From IMG/VR virus record IMGVR_UViG_3300034073_003071, positions 1-64,000 of that record: 64,000 nt of DNA; one strand, given 5' to 3'. The notes beneath the pieces were generated by a model, which made no database searches, had not been told where the DNA came from, and was given only the letters and a program-made list of their open reading frames with translations. Source of the stretch: a virus. Positions 34,929 through 43,374 of the stretch are shown in pieces (position 1 is the stretch's first letter; the number at the start of each line of letters is the position of its first letter). Position numbers and translations under genes: made by a program.

Positions 34929-35584
34929 TGCATTTTAATGTTGTTATTGCAACTCCAGGCAATAAACTTACAGCAGAATATGTAAAATCATTACTTGGAA
35001 CAATTCAAGTAATGCAGGCAAATAATATTTCTTGGCACTTTCAAAATGAATATGCTTCTTTAGTTACAAATGCAAGAGAAGCAACAATTACTGGAAGTCG
35101 TCAATTAGAAGTTTTTAATAAATCACCTGGTAAAGGTCAATATACATACGATAAAATCTTTTGTATTGATAGTGATATTGTTTGGAATCCCGATCATTTT
35201 CTTAAGTTGTATTCATCAGATAAAGATGTTATTTCTGGCGTTTACTTTGAGGCACAAGGTGCCGATGCGATGATTCACCAAACAAAAGAAAGTCATCGTC
35301 CTATGACTAGAGATGAAGTTTTTTCTCTTGCTCAAGTAGGAAATCCTTTTAAAGTATGGGGAGTTGGACTTGGATTTGTTTGTATAAAGCAAGGAGTTTT
35401 TGAAAGTATTCAACGTCCTTGGTATCGCCTTGGAAAAATTATTCAAGAAGTTGATGGTGTAGTTTATGAACTTCCTCTTGGTGAAGATCTAGATTGGTGT
35501 GAACGAGTTGCAGAAAAGGGACATGATGTTTATGTTGATCCAACTGTAGTAGTTGGACATATGAAAACTAATATGGTATTATGA
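34925..35584 (+). CDS. Putative GT-A glycosyltransferase
   Basis: Paralogue of the preceding protein, about 219 residues. It has IDSDIVW (DSD metal site) and EDLDWCERVAEKGHDVYVDPTVVVGH. The ATG at 34925 overlaps the previous stop; a second ATG follows directly at 34928. The next gene overlaps its stop. Substrate unknown. Confidence 0.65.
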   Translation: MMHFNVVIATPGNKLTAEYVKSLLGTIQVMQANNISWHFQNEYASLVTNAREATITGSRQLEVFNKSPGKGQYTYDKIFCIDSDIVWNPDHFLKLYSSDKDVISGVYFEAQGADAMIHQTKESHRPMTRDEVFSLAQVGNPFKVWGVGLGFVCIKQGVFESIQRPWYRLGKIIQEVDGVVYELPLGEDLDWCERVAEKGHDVYVDPTVVVGHMKTNMVL

Positions 35585-36294
35585 AAAAACTTGCAGTCTT
35601 TTATCATCTAGGGGCAATCAATAGTCTCTGGGATAAATTTTTGGATGAACAACTTGGTTTGATTAAATCATCTGGTCTTGCAGATGTGGCAACCATAAAC
35701 ATGTGCTATGCTTGCCCAGATCATGCTGTAAATGAAATCAAGATCTATGTTCGTCAGAAGTATCCTTTTGTAAATATTCTTTCTTCCAGAATCCTTGAAG
35801 GTAAAGGAGAACAGGAGAACTTATTTGAAGGGCAAACATTAAAAGAACTTCAAACATATTCAAAAACAAACGATGGATATGTTCTTTATATTCATTCTAA
35901 AGGAATGCTTCATGCAGTAAATTCATATCAAACCATCCCAACAAGAGATTGGCGTCATTATATGAATTATTGGTGCATCGAAAGATGGAAGGACTGTATT
36001 CAAAAATTAGAAGATGATCAGGTGGATGCAGTTTCGACAAATTGGACTCGTGATCCTTATCCACATTTTGCGGGAAACTTCTGGTGGGCAACGACTGATT
36101 ATATTAAAACTCTTCCAAATGTTCTGGACAGAAGTTTATATTATGATGAGAAGTTTACGGAAAAGTTTGATGGTCATCGATTCTGTTATGAAGTATGGAT
36201 GGCAACCAATAGTCCAAAGGTAAGATCGATTCATTATAGTGCGATTGATCATTACTATGCACCCTATCCGAGAGAGCGTTATGTTACAGTATAG
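35581..36294 (+). CDS. Glycan-cluster protein of the FYHL/HFAGNFWWA type
   Basis: 237 residues. Blocks AVFYHLGAINSLWDKFLDEQ, YVLYIHSKGM, DWRHYMNYW and HFAGNFWWATTDYI are shared with the N-terminal half of the next protein. Such blocks are seen in proteins of phage and bacterial glycan loci that are probably glycosyltransferases, but no CAZy family is assigned. FCYEVWMATNSPK near the C-terminus is also shared. Confidence 0.5.
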   Translation: MKKLAVFYHLGAINSLWDKFLDEQLGLIKSSGLADVATINMCYACPDHAVNEIKIYVRQKYPFVNILSSRILEGKGEQENLFEGQTLKELQTYSKTNDGYVLYIHSKGMLHAVNSYQTIPTRDWRHYMNYWCIERWKDCIQKLEDDQVDAVSTNWTRDPYPHFAGNFWWATTDYIKTLPNVLDRSLYYDEKFTEKFDGHRFCYEVWMATNSPKVRSIHYSAIDHYYAPYPRERYVTV

Positions 36295-37714
36295 AAATCA
36301 AATCGAAAAACCAAAATCAATCACAGTTTTTTATCATCTATTCATTCCTGATACTAATAACATGTGGGTATGGTGGATTGATGAGCAGATGGGTTTGCTG
36401 AAATCTTCAGGACTTGCTGATAAGGCAAAGATTAATATGTGTATGACTCTTCCTCTTGGATTGTATAACTCCAAGACTGGGCATTCTTATGATGAAATGG
36501 TTATTGGTTATATTAAAGACCGTTATCCTTTTGTGAATATTGTTGATATATGTCCAACAGGAGAACAACCAAATCTTTATGAGGGTCAAACTCTTGCGAA
36601 GATTTATGAGCACTGTCAAGAATATGATGGATTTGTTTTCTACTTCCATAACAAAGGAATGAGTTCTTATTCAACTCATATTCCTGGTGCCATTAAAGAT
36701 TGGCGACACTACATGCAGTATTATAATATTGAAAAGTGGGAAGATTGCGTTGCCAAACTTGAAGAAGGATATCAGTGTTGTGGTGTTGATTGGGTTGAAC
36801 GCCATGATATTAAACTTGACTTTGTGGTTCAGCACTATGCTGGAAACTTTTGGTGGGCACGAAATGATTATATCCGTACTCTAAAGCATCCAATCAAGAT
36901 CGAAGAGTACATGGATGTAGAAGCGATGATGCGAGAACTGCAAAACTATCGTTATTGTTTTGAACTTTGGATGGCAACTGGTAATCCAAAGCAACACTGC
37001 TTCCATTATCGCCGTCATCATCAGTATGATAATCAGGGACTGGAAAGATACTTTACATACTTCCCACCCGAAATGTATCGTGAAGATGTTGAAACTGATG
37101 AAACGAAATATACAAGAAATAAACTTGATGTATTGTTAGAAATTGGAAGACAAAATATGTTTAATTGGAGAGATCATCGTCGGTTTGCTGATTGGATTGT
37201 TCGTCGTAAGCAACCAGAAACGATTGTGGATCTTGGAGTTGATTATGGTTATTCGACATTCTGTTTCGCAATTCCCGAGATTGGACATGTTTATGGTATT
37301 GATAGTTTTGAAGGAGATGTTTGTGCAGGAGAACGAGATACTTATGAATATGTGATTAATAAGCAAAAAGAACTTGACTTAAACAACATTACAATCATTA
37401 AAGGATTCTTTGATGATATTGTGAAAACTTGGGATAAGCAGATTGATATTCTCCATATTGATGGTCTTCATACCTATGAGGCAGTCAAGAATGATTTTGA
37501 GAAGTGGTCGCCATTTGTAAAAGAAAATGGTATAATACTAATGCATGATACTATGGTTGAAGATCCAAAGTTTGGTGTGAGCAGATTCTTTAAAGAAATT
37601 AATCTTCCTAAAACTAACTTTGGACATTGTAATGGACTGGGTGTTGTGAGTAAAGACATAAATCTTATTAACGAAATCAAAAATAATTTTGGAGAGTTTA
37701 TTCGTGAAATTTAA
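36281..37714 (+). CDS. Fusion: FYHL-type glycan protein plus SAM methyltransferase
   Basis: 478 residues in two parts. Residues 1 to about 270 repeat the architecture of the preceding gene (FYHLFIPDTNNMW, FYFHNKGM, DWRHYMQYY, HYAGNFWWARNDYI, FELWMATGNPK). Residues about 285-478 form a class I methyltransferase: IVDLGVDYGYSTFCFA (SAM-binding glycine loop), YGIDSFEGD, then ILHIDGLHTYEAVKND and IILMHDT. The start ATG 36281 overlaps the previous gene by 14 bp. Probably a bifunctional glycan-modifying enzyme. Confidence 0.65.
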   Translation: MLQYRNQIEKPKSITVFYHLFIPDTNNMWVWWIDEQMGLLKSSGLADKAKINMCMTLPLGLYNSKTGHSYDEMVIGYIKDRYPFVNIVDICPTGEQPNLYEGQTLAKIYEHCQEYDGFVFYFHNKGMSSYSTHIPGAIKDWRHYMQYYNIEKWEDCVAKLEEGYQCCGVDWVERHDIKLDFVVQHYAGNFWWARNDYIRTLKHPIKIEEYMDVEAMMRELQNYRYCFELWMATGNPKQHCFHYRRHHQYDNQGLERYFTYFPPEMYREDVETDETKYTRNKLDVLLEIGRQNMFNWRDHRRFADWIVRRKQPETIVDLGVDYGYSTFCFAIPEIGHVYGIDSFEGDVCAGERDTYEYVINKQKELDLNNITIIKGFFDDIVKTWDKQIDILHIDGLHTYEAVKNDFEKWSPFVKENGIILMHDTMVEDPKFGVSRFFKEINLPKTNFGHCNGLGVVSKDINLINEIKNNFGEFIREI

Positions 37715-38546
37715 TCTGTGTCGTATTGTACCTGATAATGGTTTTTATATTCATTCTCAAGTTTTCCATGAGATTGAAGCGGCGATGTTTTTTACCCTTC
37801 AAAGGATGGGGTATGAAGTTACGAATAGTGTAAATGACTTCAAAAGAGATGCTAGAAATATTGTGTTTGGAATGCACCACTGCCCCGTAGATGTTGTTCG
37901 GCATGATGTTCCTAAAGATACAATTGTATATTCTTTAGAACAAATGAGAGATTCTCCAGAGTGTATTCGATGGTGTAGAAAATATCGTGGATTAGAAGTA
38001 TGGGATTATTCTATGAGGAACGTAGATGTTCTTCGTAAGGCAGGTGTAGAAAATATCAAGCACTGTAAAGTTGGATATGTCCCAGAAATTTCTTACTTTG
38101 AAAGGAACAAACCAGAAGAAAGAGATATTGACATTCTTTTTTATGGTTCTCCATCTCCTAGAAGAGTTGCTGTAATGGATGTTTTTGATAAAGATCCAAA
38201 CATCAACTTTGTTCATGTTCAATCAACTTATGGTGATGATCGTGATAAGTATATTCAAAGAGCAAAGTTGGTAATTAATTTGCACAATCACGATAATCAA
38301 ATCTTTGAAATCATTCGCGTATCGCATTTGATTCAAAATAAAGTTCCTGTTCTTTGTGAGAGAAATTCTTATACAGATTTTCCAGATTATATGGAAGGAA
38401 CAGTGTTTACTGCGCCATATGAACAGTTTGTTGCGAAGGCATATGAACTTCTGAAAAATACAAAAGAACTAGATGAGCAAGCAGAAAGGGGATTGGAAAT
38501 TTTTAAAAAATCTCCCATGGAAAATTTTCTTAAGGAGGTTTTATGA
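37704..38546 (+). CDS. GT-B-like glycosyltransferase
   Basis: 280 residues from a GTG start at 37704, which has GGAGAG 8 nt upstream and overlaps the previous stop. The central DIDILFYGSPSPRR and the C-terminal AKLVINLHNHDNQIFEIIRVSHLIQNKVPVLCE match CgeB/GT1-like C-terminal domains, where a glutamate-containing helix binds the nucleotide sugar. The N-terminal donor half is short. The transferase role is moderately supported. Confidence 0.6.
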   Translation: MKFNLCRIVPDNGFYIHSQVFHEIEAAMFFTLQRMGYEVTNSVNDFKRDARNIVFGMHHCPVDVVRHDVPKDTIVYSLEQMRDSPECIRWCRKYRGLEVWDYSMRNVDVLRKAGVENIKHCKVGYVPEISYFERNKPEERDIDILFYGSPSPRRVAVMDVFDKDPNINFVHVQSTYGDDRDKYIQRAKLVINLHNHDNQIFEIIRVSHLIQNKVPVLCERNSYTDFPDYMEGTVFTAPYEQFVAKAYELLKNTKELDEQAERGLEIFKKSPMENFLKEVL

Positions 38547-40396
38547 AAGTAATTGATGGTTTTTCATTCTTTAATGAATTTGATATTCTTAAGTTGAGAT
38601 TGGAATATCTCCGCGATGTTGTAGATTATTTTGTTATTTCTGAATGTAACTATACACATTCTGGAAAACCAAAACCATATTATTTGGATCAAATAATTGA
38701 TCAATTTGATGATGAATTAAAGTCTAAAATTATTCGTCTTAAATATGAACCCAATATTGATGGGTATGATTTTAGTAATAGGGATGAATGTAATTTTGAA
38801 TCTGGTTTTTGGAAATTAGAACAGGGGCAACGAGATCATATCAGTAAAGGATTATTTCAATTTGGATTTGATGATCTTTTCATGTTAAGTGATGCTGATG
38901 AGATTCCGAAGAAAGAATTGATTCTTTATATGAAAGATAATATTTCTAAAGAATCATTTGCCACTGCTATGTGTGAAAACTTTTATTATAATTTTAATAC
39001 ATATGAAAATGATACGTGGGCAGGAACAGTATTTACTACAGTTAAGAATGCACTAGAAAATGGATGCAATTACTTAAGAGCAAACTGTTTTACTTTTCCT
39101 TTTGCAGAAAAGTCTGGGTGGCACCTTACATTCTTTGGTGGAATTGAACAAATTAAAACAAAGTTGGAATCCTATGCTCATCAAGAATTTAATCGTGATG
39201 ATATTAAAAATGAAGAGCATATTAAAACCGCGATTAAAACTGGGACTGATCTTCTAGATCGTAAGCATGAACATAAACAGTTCATCAAGTATAATTTTTC
39301 AAACTTTCCAGAAGACTTTAAAAGTGCTATAATTAAAACATTCGCAGAAGAATACTATAAGATGCCAGAACCCGAAGTTGTAACACGACCAGAGTTTCTT
39401 CATAATAATATGCCACCACTTCTTGAGGCATCGTTGAATCCTGATGGAACTGGTGGTACGGAGATTATGGGTCGTGCTTGGCAAGATCTTGTTCTTCCTG
39501 CGGCACCAGATCTTGCCGATTGGCACTGGTGTGTGATTCCTGGTGATAATATTATTGCGCCAGATAATTCTAATATTGTTTGGTTGCATCCCCATCATAA
39601 TGAGGTTGGTCTTGAACAGTTGATGGACAAGCAGTTCCAGAAACATTTTAAAGCATATGTTTTTGTTTCTGATTGGCAATATGGGAGATTTGGTGAAAAG
39701 TTTAATCTTCCCATGGAGAAATGTTTTGTTCTTAAGAATGCAATTCATCCTTTTGAACCTCATAAGAAACCTGAAGGAAAACTTCAACTGATGTTCCATC
39801 CTAATCCAATCCGTGGATTGGATCTTCTTTTGGAAGGTATTAAATTGATTCCGGAAGAGGACTTTGAACTTCATATTTTCCATGAACTTGATCCTGATGA
39901 GCGTAAAAAACAATATGCTCAAGGGTTACAAACATATGAATATTCTCATGTTTGTGAACAAGAAGAAAAGTTTCTTCGTTACTGTTTAGCACTCGCAAAT
40001 GATGATAAGCGAGTTGTTCGTCATACACGAACAAATAACTCTAAAATTCGTGAGCAATTGATGAAGACTCATATCTTTGCTTATCCATCATACTTTCAGG
40101 AGACATCTTGTATTTGTTTGATTGAAGCACTTTCTGCTGGATGTTCTGTAGTTGCAAGTAATCTTGCGGCACTTTCTGAAACTTCTCTGGGATTTGCTCG
40201 TCTTTATGGGTATATTCCTGATCGCCAAAAACATATTGAGCGTTTTGCGGAAGAACTTAAACAAACTATTACAGAATACCGAAATGGGCAGTTTGATAGC
40301 ACCGCTCAAGTACAGGTAATAAATAACTACTACAGTTGGGATACTAGAATCCAAGACTGGGTTAAATTTTCAAAAGAACTTTGGAGGAAATTTTAA
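38543..40396 (+). CDS. Bifunctional glycosyltransferase: GT17-like plus GT4
   Basis: 617 residues. The N-terminal part (1 to about 260) begins VIDGFSFFNEFDILKLRL and has DYFVISECNYTHSGKPKP and FMLSDADEIPKK, the hallmarks of family 17 (N-acetylglucosaminyltransferase-like). The C-terminal part (about 290-617) is a GT4 enzyme: GGTEIMGRAW near its start, MFHPNPIRGLDLLLEG, and the EX7E motif from Glu520 to Glu528 within a SYFQETSC...EALSAGC block. Such a fusion could add two residues in sequence to one glycan. Overlaps the preceding gene by ATGA. Confidence 0.8.
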   Translation: MKVIDGFSFFNEFDILKLRLEYLRDVVDYFVISECNYTHSGKPKPYYLDQIIDQFDDELKSKIIRLKYEPNIDGYDFSNRDECNFESGFWKLEQGQRDHISKGLFQFGFDDLFMLSDADEIPKKELILYMKDNISKESFATAMCENFYYNFNTYENDTWAGTVFTTVKNALENGCNYLRANCFTFPFAEKSGWHLTFFGGIEQIKTKLESYAHQEFNRDDIKNEEHIKTAIKTGTDLLDRKHEHKQFIKYNFSNFPEDFKSAIIKTFAEEYYKMPEPEVVTRPEFLHNNMPPLLEASLNPDGTGGTEIMGRAWQDLVLPAAPDLADWHWCVIPGDNIIAPDNSNIVWLHPHHNEVGLEQLMDKQFQKHFKAYVFVSDWQYGRFGEKFNLPMEKCFVLKNAIHPFEPHKKPEGKLQLMFHPNPIRGLDLLLEGIKLIPEEDFELHIFHELDPDERKKQYAQGLQTYEYSHVCEQEEKFLRYCLALANDDKRVVRHTRTNNSKIREQLMKTHIFAYPSYFQETSCICLIEALSAGCSVVASNLAALSETSLGFARLYGYIPDRQKHIERFAEELKQTITEYRNGQFDSTAQVQVINNYYSWDTRIQDWVKFSKELWRKF

Positions 40397-40642
40397 ATGG
40401 CTACAAAAACTGAAACCCTTACAATGCCTTTAATGCATGTATATCACTTAACTGCGGATCCTGCAAATGATACTGGTTATACGATTGAAGAGGTAACAAA
40501 GTTAATGGAAGAGCATGGATCCGATTATAAGATTGAAGTAACTGTGACTCATCCAATTCCAGATCCACAACCAGAAGAAATAGAAGTATCTTCGGAAGTA
40601 GTAGAAGAAAATTCGGCAACATCTCAAGAAGTAACAGAATAA
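40397..40642 (+). CDS. Hypothetical acidic protein
   Basis: 81 residues starting directly after the previous stop with GGAGG 8 nt upstream. The N-terminal half has a small mixed fold pattern (LMHVYHLTADPANDTGYTIE). The C-terminal half is acidic, low-complexity and serine/glutamate-rich. No family recognised and no obvious link to glycan synthesis. Confidence 0.6.
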   Translation: MATKTETLTMPLMHVYHLTADPANDTGYTIEEVTKLMEEHGSDYKIEVTVTHPIPDPQPEEIEVSSEVVEENSATSQEVTE

Positions 40643-40659
40643 TTTTTATTTAAATCATT

Positions 40660-41646
40660 ATGAATTTTGTAAAATTTGCTTTGGAAAATGGTGGAAGTAT
40701 TCATCCTCTTTTAATACCATCTTCAGAATTAAAGGGACCTGCTCTCACTAATCCTTCAATATACAATGATAATGGTAGGATTTTATTAAACTTAAGGAAT
40801 ATTAATTATACCCTATACCATTCAGAAAAGAAAAAGTTTGAGCACCATTGGGGACCATTAGTTTATATTCATCCAGAAAATGATCTTCGTCTTCGCACAA
40901 AAAATATTATGTGTGAAGTTGATGATAATATGAATATTAAATGGTATAATCATATCGATACTTCAAGTTTTCCTGATAAAGAATTGTGGGAATTCGTTGG
41001 TCTTGAAGATGCTCGAATTGTTCGATGGGATGGAAAACTCTATATTTGTGGTGTAAGAAGGGACTTAGAAACTACTGGTATAGGTAGAATGGAACTTTCT
41101 GAAATTGAAATCACAGGAAGTGGAGTTAAAGAACTTGCTCAATATAGGATTCCTACACCAGGTCATACTGGTAATGAAGGTTCTTATTGTGAAAAAAATT
41201 GGATGCCAATTCTTGACATGCCATATCATTTTGTAAAATGGACAAATGGTACAGAAGTAGTTAAATATGATATTGAATCTAATAAAACAGAACAAGTTTT
41301 AGTTAAAAACTGGAGAGATTTAGGTTGTATAGATTTACGGGGAGGATCTCAAGTAATTCCTATTGGTGTTTATCGTTTTTGTCTTAATCATGAAACTTAT
41401 CTTTTCCGTAGTCCTGCAGACAGAAAAGATGGAACATATCGTCATAGATTTATAGTCTGGGATGAAAATTGGGATATTGTAAAAGTTTCCAAACAATTTG
41501 CATTCTTAAATGCTGAAGTAGAATTTGCAGTCGGGATGTGTGAATATAATGATGACTATTTGATTACTTTTGGTTTTCAAGATAATGCAGCTTATTTGTT
41601 AAAAGTTCCACAAAAATTTGTTTATGATTTCATTTTTGAAGACTAA
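40660..41646 (+). CDS. GH130/GH43-like beta-propeller protein
   Basis: 328 residues with the sequence rhythm of a five-bladed beta-propeller glycosidase/phosphorylase: TNPSIYNDNGRILLNLRNINYT, FVGLEDARIVRWDGKLYICGVRRD (about residues 113-137), CEKNWMPIL and LRGGSQVIPI. The GLEDAR block is typical of GH130-related proteins, and Asp/Glu of this block could be catalytic. In a glycosyltransferase cluster it may trim or phosphorolyse a glycan, or only bind it. Family assignment is by pattern. Confidence 0.6.
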   Translation: MNFVKFALENGGSIHPLLIPSSELKGPALTNPSIYNDNGRILLNLRNINYTLYHSEKKKFEHHWGPLVYIHPENDLRLRTKNIMCEVDDNMNIKWYNHIDTSSFPDKELWEFVGLEDARIVRWDGKLYICGVRRDLETTGIGRMELSEIEITGSGVKELAQYRIPTPGHTGNEGSYCEKNWMPILDMPYHFVKWTNGTEVVKYDIESNKTEQVLVKNWRDLGCIDLRGGSQVIPIGVYRFCLNHETYLFRSPADRKDGTYRHRFIVWDENWDIVKVSKQFAFLNAEVEFAVGMCEYNDDYLITFGFQDNAAYLLKVPQKFVYDFIFED

Positions 41647-41670
41647 TAAAATAATTTTTTATATTTCTAT

Positions 41671-43374
41671 ATGAATATTTCTGTACTTTTTTTAAATTTA
41701 TCTTCTAGAGATGTAATCTTAACTCATGATTTCATATTGAATGACTTGTTAAATGATTATGAAAAATCAATTTCATATTTAAATTCTGATCAAATAACGG
41801 ATCAAAAATTTGATGTGCTTGTTTATAGTTGTAGAAATCCAACAATTGAAGTTCACTTTGGGTATGCTCCACCATTTGAAGTTGTTTTAGATGTGGTTAA
41901 AAAAGTAAAACCAAAAATTATTATTCAATTGTCTGATGAATTTTGGCAAGAAAATAATAATATTCATAATTCTCTTGCTGATCATTGCAAGTTGTTTATA
42001 AAAGAACATTTCCATTGGAATCATTCTTATACTTCAAATACAATTCAAAAACCATTAGGTTACTTAAATGATTTTCCTGTTGACTTAGAAAATATTAAAC
42101 CAATTAATGATAGGAAATATTTTTGGTCATGGGTTGGTTATTTAAAAGGTGATCGACAAGACATGATTAATAAATTCATGAGAATCTGGTATCATGTTTG
42201 TGCGTCTAATGGTGGATTAAGTAGACCTGAAATTCATGAACTTTATAGTAATTCTAAATTTGTTCCTATTGGTAGAGGAAATTCATCTGTAGATTGTTGG
42301 AGAATTTATGAAGCAATAGTTTGTGGTGCTATTCCTGTAATAGTATCTTATGAAGATGAAATAAACTGGTCTTTTCAATATAAAGAAAAACTTCCAGCAA
42401 TATATGCTTCAAATTGGGATGAAGCATCTGATATCTGTATACGATTATCAGATGATCCTGAAGCAATGTCTGCTAAGCAGGAAGAACTTTTAAATTGGTG
42501 GAAAAATACAATAGCATATACTAAAGAAGAAATTAAAAAAGTATTTTATGAAACATCAATAACTGTCATATGTGCATGTAAAAATAGAGATCCTGCTTTA
42601 AAAGTTTCTCTTAGATCTTGGTTAAATTTTGATCAAATATCTGAGATTATTATCGTTGATTGGAGTTCTGATAATTCATTAGAATATTTAACGTCTTGGG
42701 ATAAAAGAATTAAAGTAGTATCAGTACCTAATCAAAATTATTTTAACCAACCACAACCATTAAATTTGGCAACAAAATTAGCCGAAAGTAAATATATTCT
42801 CAAGCTTGATTGTGATTATATCTTAAATCCCTATTTTAAATTTTTTGAAAATAAAGAATATTTAATTGATGATCAATCTTTTGTTTGTGGACAAAATACA
42901 GTTGATCGGGGATTTGATCCTTATTACAAGTATCTTTTCGGATTCCTTTATGTTTCTAAATCGAACTTTATGAAAATAAACGGATTTTCTGAACGTTTTT
43001 GTAAATGGTATGCATCTGAAGATCAGGATATTATGATGAGATTAGAAAATCTGGGTCTGAAGAAAAGGGGAATGGATTATGATCATAACGTAATTCATAT
43101 ACCTCATTCAGATAAAAAACGGACAGAAAATTTTGAAGCGACAGTAATTGAAAAAGAATATGAAGACGACATAAGAGAAAGAATGAAGCATAGGGGATTT
43201 GATGGTGAAGAATTGCAATGGCAAACTGAATTTTCTCTAGCTCAAATGCATGTGAATGCAAATCAAGGATGGCTTTCTCAAATGGGAAATGATTATGTTT
43301 GTACGGATCCAATGACCGAATGGGATATTGAAAGGATAAATTCACAATATTATATTGCAAAGAAACATGAATAA
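41671..43374 (+). CDS. Bifunctional: exostosin-like plus GT2 glycosyltransferase
   Basis: 567 residues. Residues 1 to about 285 resemble exostosin/GT47-like domains: KYFWSWVGYLKGDR, FVPIGRGNSSVDCWRIYEAIVCGAIPVIV (the donor-binding block). From about residue 297 a GT2 domain begins (ITVICACKNRDPALKVSLRSW, IIIVDWSSDNS, LKLDCDYIL with the DCD metal site, and KWYASEDQDIMMRL near the catalytic aspartate). Fusions of GT47 and GT2 recall glycosaminoglycan polymerases, but polymerase activity is not shown. Confidence 0.75.
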   Translation: MNISVLFLNLSSRDVILTHDFILNDLLNDYEKSISYLNSDQITDQKFDVLVYSCRNPTIEVHFGYAPPFEVVLDVVKKVKPKIIIQLSDEFWQENNNIHNSLADHCKLFIKEHFHWNHSYTSNTIQKPLGYLNDFPVDLENIKPINDRKYFWSWVGYLKGDRQDMINKFMRIWYHVCASNGGLSRPEIHELYSNSKFVPIGRGNSSVDCWRIYEAIVCGAIPVIVSYEDEINWSFQYKEKLPAIYASNWDEASDICIRLSDDPEAMSAKQEELLNWWKNTIAYTKEEIKKVFYETSITVICACKNRDPALKVSLRSWLNFDQISEIIIVDWSSDNSLEYLTSWDKRIKVVSVPNQNYFNQPQPLNLATKLAESKYILKLDCDYILNPYFKFFENKEYLIDDQSFVCGQNTVDRGFDPYYKYLFGFLYVSKSNFMKINGFSERFCKWYASEDQDIMMRLENLGLKKRGMDYDHNVIHIPHSDKKRTENFEATVIEKEYEDDIRERMKHRGFDGEELQWQTEFSLAQMHVNANQGWLSQMGNDYVCTDPMTEWDIERINSQYYIAKKHE

